64,000 bases of DNA from Halomicrobium salinisoli (GTDB lineage: Archaea; Halobacteriota; Halobacteria; Halobacteriales; Haloarculaceae), in NCBI RefSeq assembly GCF_020405185.1, contig NZ_CP084463.1, positions 3,100,001 to 3,164,000 of the forward strand, given 5' to 3'. Positions 61,494 through 64,000 of the stretch are shown one piece after another (the stretch's first letter is position 1; every line of letters starts with the position of its first letter). A program made the position numbers and the translations under genes. A model generated the notes under the pieces. That model was not told the origin of the DNA. It did no database searches and was given only the letters and a program-made list of their open reading frames with translations.

Positions 61494-64000
61494 CTAGTCC
61501 GACGCTTCGGCGGCCGCAACCGGCGCGATGGCGATCTCCATCTCCACGCCCTCGACGTCCCAGGTCTTGCGGTGGCCGTCCTCGACGCCGTCGATGGCGT
61601 CGGCGCGGACCTCCTCCGTGATCAGATCCTCGTGCTCGCGGACGAGGTCGGCGACGCGGTCGTCGGCGACGGTCAGGTCGAGCGTGATGCGCTCCTCGAT
61701 GTCCAGTTCGAGGTCCTTGCGCATCTCCTGGACGCGCCGGATGACCTCGCGGGCGTAGCCCTCGGCCTCGATGTCTTCGGTGAGTTCGGTGTCGACGTAG
61801 ACGACGCCGCCGCCGTCGAGCGCCTCGAACTCGGTGCTAGCGACGCCCTCGGGGGTCTCCCGGCGGAAGGTGACCATCTCGTCGGTCAGGTCGACCGACT
61901 CGCCGAGGTCGTCCGCGACGGCGTCGGCCAGCGCGTCCAGCGACGGCTCCTCGACGCGGGCGTCGTTGAGCGCCTGCATGACGCGGCCGGCGTCGTCGCC
62001 GAACTCGGGGCCGAGGACGGACATGTCCGCCTCGGCGGAGTAGGCGAGTTCGCCCCAGTCCTCGTCGGGGCCGACGACCTCGACGGCGCGGGAGTTGAGT
62101 CGGTCGGCGACGAGGTCCTCGTAGGACTCGACGGCGTCGGCGACGTCCCGGCTGTCCGCGTCGACGACGACGCGCTGGACGGGCCAGCGGAGCTTGCGCT
62201 CGGCCTGCTGGCGGGCGTTGGAGCCGGCCTCCTCGACGGCGCGGACGACGCCGACGCCGTCCTCCAGTTCGGGCTCGCGCAGGTCCTCGTCGGCGGTCGG
62301 CCAGTCGCACATGTGGACGGTGTCGTGCTCGGCGTCGCCGGTGAGGTGCTGGTAGATCTGCTCGGTGACGAAGGGGGTGAAGGGCGCCAGCAGGGCGACG
62401 ACCTCCCGCAGTACGCGGTAGAGCGTCGCGTAGGCGGCCCGCTTGGACTCGCTGTCCTCCTCCTCCCACATGCGCTCGCGGACGAGCTGGACGTAGTAGC
62501 GGGAGACGTCCTCGACGACGAACTCCAGGACCGCGTCGACGGCGCGGTCCTGGCGGAACTCCTCCATGGCCTCGGTGGCCTCGGCTTCGACGGTCTGGAG
62601 CCGCGAGAGGACCCAGCGGTCCTCCAGTTCGAGGTCGACGTCGTCGACCGTCGTCGCCTCCGGATCGAACCCGTCCATCCGCATATAGGGGAGCGGGAAG
62701 CGGAAGACGTTCCAGAGGATGTTGAGGCGGCGCTGCATCTCCTCGGTCTCGTCGTAGGAGAACTGCATGTCCTCGCCGCGGGCGGTCAGCGACAGCAGGA
62801 ACGCCCGCATCGGGTCGGCGCCGTAGTCGTCGATGACCTCGCCGGGGTCGACGCGGATGTCCCGGGACTTGGACATGGCGCGGCCGTCGGGCATCAGCGC
62901 GTGGCCGTGCATCAGCACGCGCTTGTAGGGCGACTCGCCGACGGCGGCGGTACCCATACCCAGCTGCGACCAGAACCACCCGCGGGTCTGGTCGTGGGCC
63001 TCCATGATGAGGTCGGCGGGCCACAGCTCCTCGAAGTCCGCCTCGTTCTCGGGGTAGTCGAGGGTGCCCCAGGTCGCCACGGCGGAGTCGAGCCAGACGT
63101 CGAAGACGTCCGGGACGCGCTCGTAGACGACGCCGTCCTCGGTGATCGTGACGTCGTCGACGGTGTCCTTGTGGAGGTCGACGGCGTCGGGATCGAGGTC
63201 CTGGTCGGCCCGCTCGGCGAGCTCCTCGCGGTCGCCGACGACGACGGCGTCGTCCATGTCGCCGGACCACTCGACAGCGTTTCCGTCCCCGTCCTCGCTG
63301 GGCAGCCAGATGGGGACGGGCGTCCCCCAGTAGCGCTGGCGGGAAACGTTCCAGTCGGGGGCGTCCTCGACGAAGTTGCGGAAGCGGTTCTCGCGGGCGT
63401 CCTGCGGGAACCACTCCGCGTCGCCGATGTTGTCGAGCAGATCGTCCTTGACGTCGGTGATCGTGATGAACCACTGGTCGGTGACGATCTGGACGATGCC
63501 GGTGTCACAGCGCCAGCAGTGGCCGTAGCTGTGGGTGGTCGTGCCGGCCGAGAGCATCAGGCCCTTGTCCTCCAGATCGGCGATGACCTCGTCGTTGGCG
63601 TCCTTGACGAACTCGCCCGCGTACTCGCCGGCGCGGTCGTCGTAGACGCCGTCGCCGCCGACGGGACAGAAGATGTCCAGCCCGAGCTCGCGGCCGCGCT
63701 CGAAGTCCTCCTCGCCGTGGCCCGGCGCGGAGTGGACCAGGCCGGTGCGGTCGGCCTCGACGTAGTCGGCGTCGTACACCTGCAGCGCGCCCTCGAAGTC
63801 CGGCGCGTCGGGGACCTCCTCGCGGAGGGGGTGTTCGTACTCCCAGCCGACGAGGTCCGCGCCGGTCAGCTGCTCGACGACCTCGTAGTCGTCGTAGCGG
63901 CCCTTCTTCAGGACGTCCTCGACGACGGCCTCGGCGACGTAGAGGCGTTCGGTCTCGCCGTCCTTCTGCGCGTCCACCCCGACGTACTCCAGGTCCTCGT
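61494..64000 (-). CDS. ileS: Isoleucyl-tRNA synthetase (C-terminal ~835 residues; 5' end beyond the window)
   Basis: The frame continues past the right edge of the window, so the HIGH motif is not seen. Present are much of the CP1 editing domain (TGLVHSAPGHGEEDF), the KMSKS equivalent AMSKSRDIRVDP, the DQTRGWFWSQL block, and the anticodon-binding and C-terminal domains. The enzyme charges tRNA-Ile and hydrolyses mischarged Val. The stop at 61494 is TAG. A drifted copy of the last 21 codons lies downstream at 61289-61354. Confidence 0.96.
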   Translation of the reverse strand, partial: EDLEYVGVDAQKDGETERLYVAEAVVEDVLKKGRYDDYEVVEQLTGADLVGWEYEHPLREEVPDAPDFEGALQVYDADYVEADRTGLVHSAPGHGEEDFERGRELGLDIFCPVGGDGVYDDRAGEYAGEFVKDANDEVIADLEDKGLMLSAGTTTHSYGHCWRCDTGIVQIVTDQWFITITDVKDDLLDNIGDAEWFPQDARENRFRNFVEDAPDWNVSRQRYWGTPVPIWLPSEDGDGNAVEWSGDMDDAVVVGDREELAERADQDLDPDAVDLHKDTVDDVTITEDGVVYERVPDVFDVWLDSAVATWGTLDYPENEADFEELWPADLIMEAHDQTRGWFWSQLGMGTAAVGESPYKRVLMHGHALMPDGRAMSKSRDIRVDPGEVIDDYGADPMRAFLLSLTARGEDMQFSYDETEEMQRRLNILWNVFRFPLPYMRMDGFDPEATTVDDVDLELEDRWVLSRLQTVEAEATEAMEEFRQDRAVDAVLEFVVEDVSRYYVQLVRERMWEEEDSESKRAAYATLYRVLREVVALLAPFTPFVTEQIYQHLTGDAEHDTVHMCDWPTADEDLREPELEDGVGVVRAVEEAGSNARQQAERKLRWPVQRVVVDADSRDVADAVESYEDLVADRLNSRAVEVVGPDEDWGELAYSAEADMSVLGPEFGDDAGRVMQALNDARVEEPSLDALADAVADDLGESVDLTDEMVTFRRETPEGVASTEFEALDGGGVVYVDTELTEDIEAEGYAREVIRRVQEMRKDLELDIEERITLDLTVADDRVADLVREHEDLITEEVRADAIDGVEDGHRKTWDVEGVEMEIAIAPVAAAEASD

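Overview
The window is chromosomal DNA from a halophilic archaeon (class Halobacteria). The evidence is very high GC, strongly acidic proteins, many leaderless genes with a TATA box about 26-30 bases before the start codon, abundant Tat signal peptides, PGF-CTERM surface anchors, a fused double TatC beside a second TatC, and archaeal replication proteins (PriL, PCNA, Hjc). A cellulolytic, nitrate-using relative of the Haloarculaceae would fit, but the genus cannot be fixed from sequence alone. I saw no tRNA, rRNA, CRISPR array, transposase or prophage.

Layout. 1-3.2 kb: a partial MATE exporter with its TetR repressor, and an orphan sensor histidine kinase. 3.4-7.4 kb: a tandem pair of secreted GH5 / fibronectin-III / CBM9-like lipoproteins, probably beta-glucanases. 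7.4-13 kb: Holliday junction resolvase, an FRG-domain protein, a SWIM zinc-finger protein, primase large subunit and a membrane-spanning phosphoesterase. 13-20 kb: Tat-exported proteins (one an esterase), PCNA, a PGF-CTERM protein, copper nitrite reductase NirK and the rRNA methyltransferase RlmE. 19.8-20.25 kb: a head-to-head pair of structured repeats. 20.3-32 kb: preQ0-type transporter with a small RHH protein, divergent TatCt and TatCo, LarE, a MinD-like ATPase, DUF192, CinA-like, CPBP and DedA membrane proteins, and HemB. 32-34 kb: an overlapping amt-glnK-lrp operon. 34-40 kb: exported proteins, CheC, DUF1097 and MFS proteins. 40-47 kb: an assimilatory nitrate cluster transcribed leftwards as nasA, narK, mobA, nasD. 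47-54.4 kb: molybdenum cofactor genes (mobB-moaE fusion, moaC, two moeA, moaA), which supply nitrate reductase. 54.6-64 kb: HemL, a beta-propeller protein with PRPP synthetase, small membrane proteins, a lipoprotein and the C-terminal part of IleRS.

Main signals beyond the genes. First, a family of non-coding elements (four copies: 19.81-20.05, 20.07-20.25, 47.29 and 56.94 kb) shares conserved ends, TGAAAGGG at one side and GGGCTTTC at the other. Its internal arms differ in sequence between copies yet stay self-complementary, which is a covariation signature of a maintained hairpin. Second, an 18-base motif, ACCTTATATCSRTAATAY, precedes amt, narK and mobA in the direction of transcription, embedded in a duplicated ~92-base element in the two nas spacers. 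It is a candidate nitrogen-regulon promoter. Third, the last 21 codons of ileS are duplicated in frame about 200 bases downstream of the gene, with synonymous changes.

Translation signals are of two kinds. Many first genes look leaderless, whereas narK, mobA and nasD carry strong GGAGGT Shine-Dalgarno sequences, which fits genes read from longer mRNAs.
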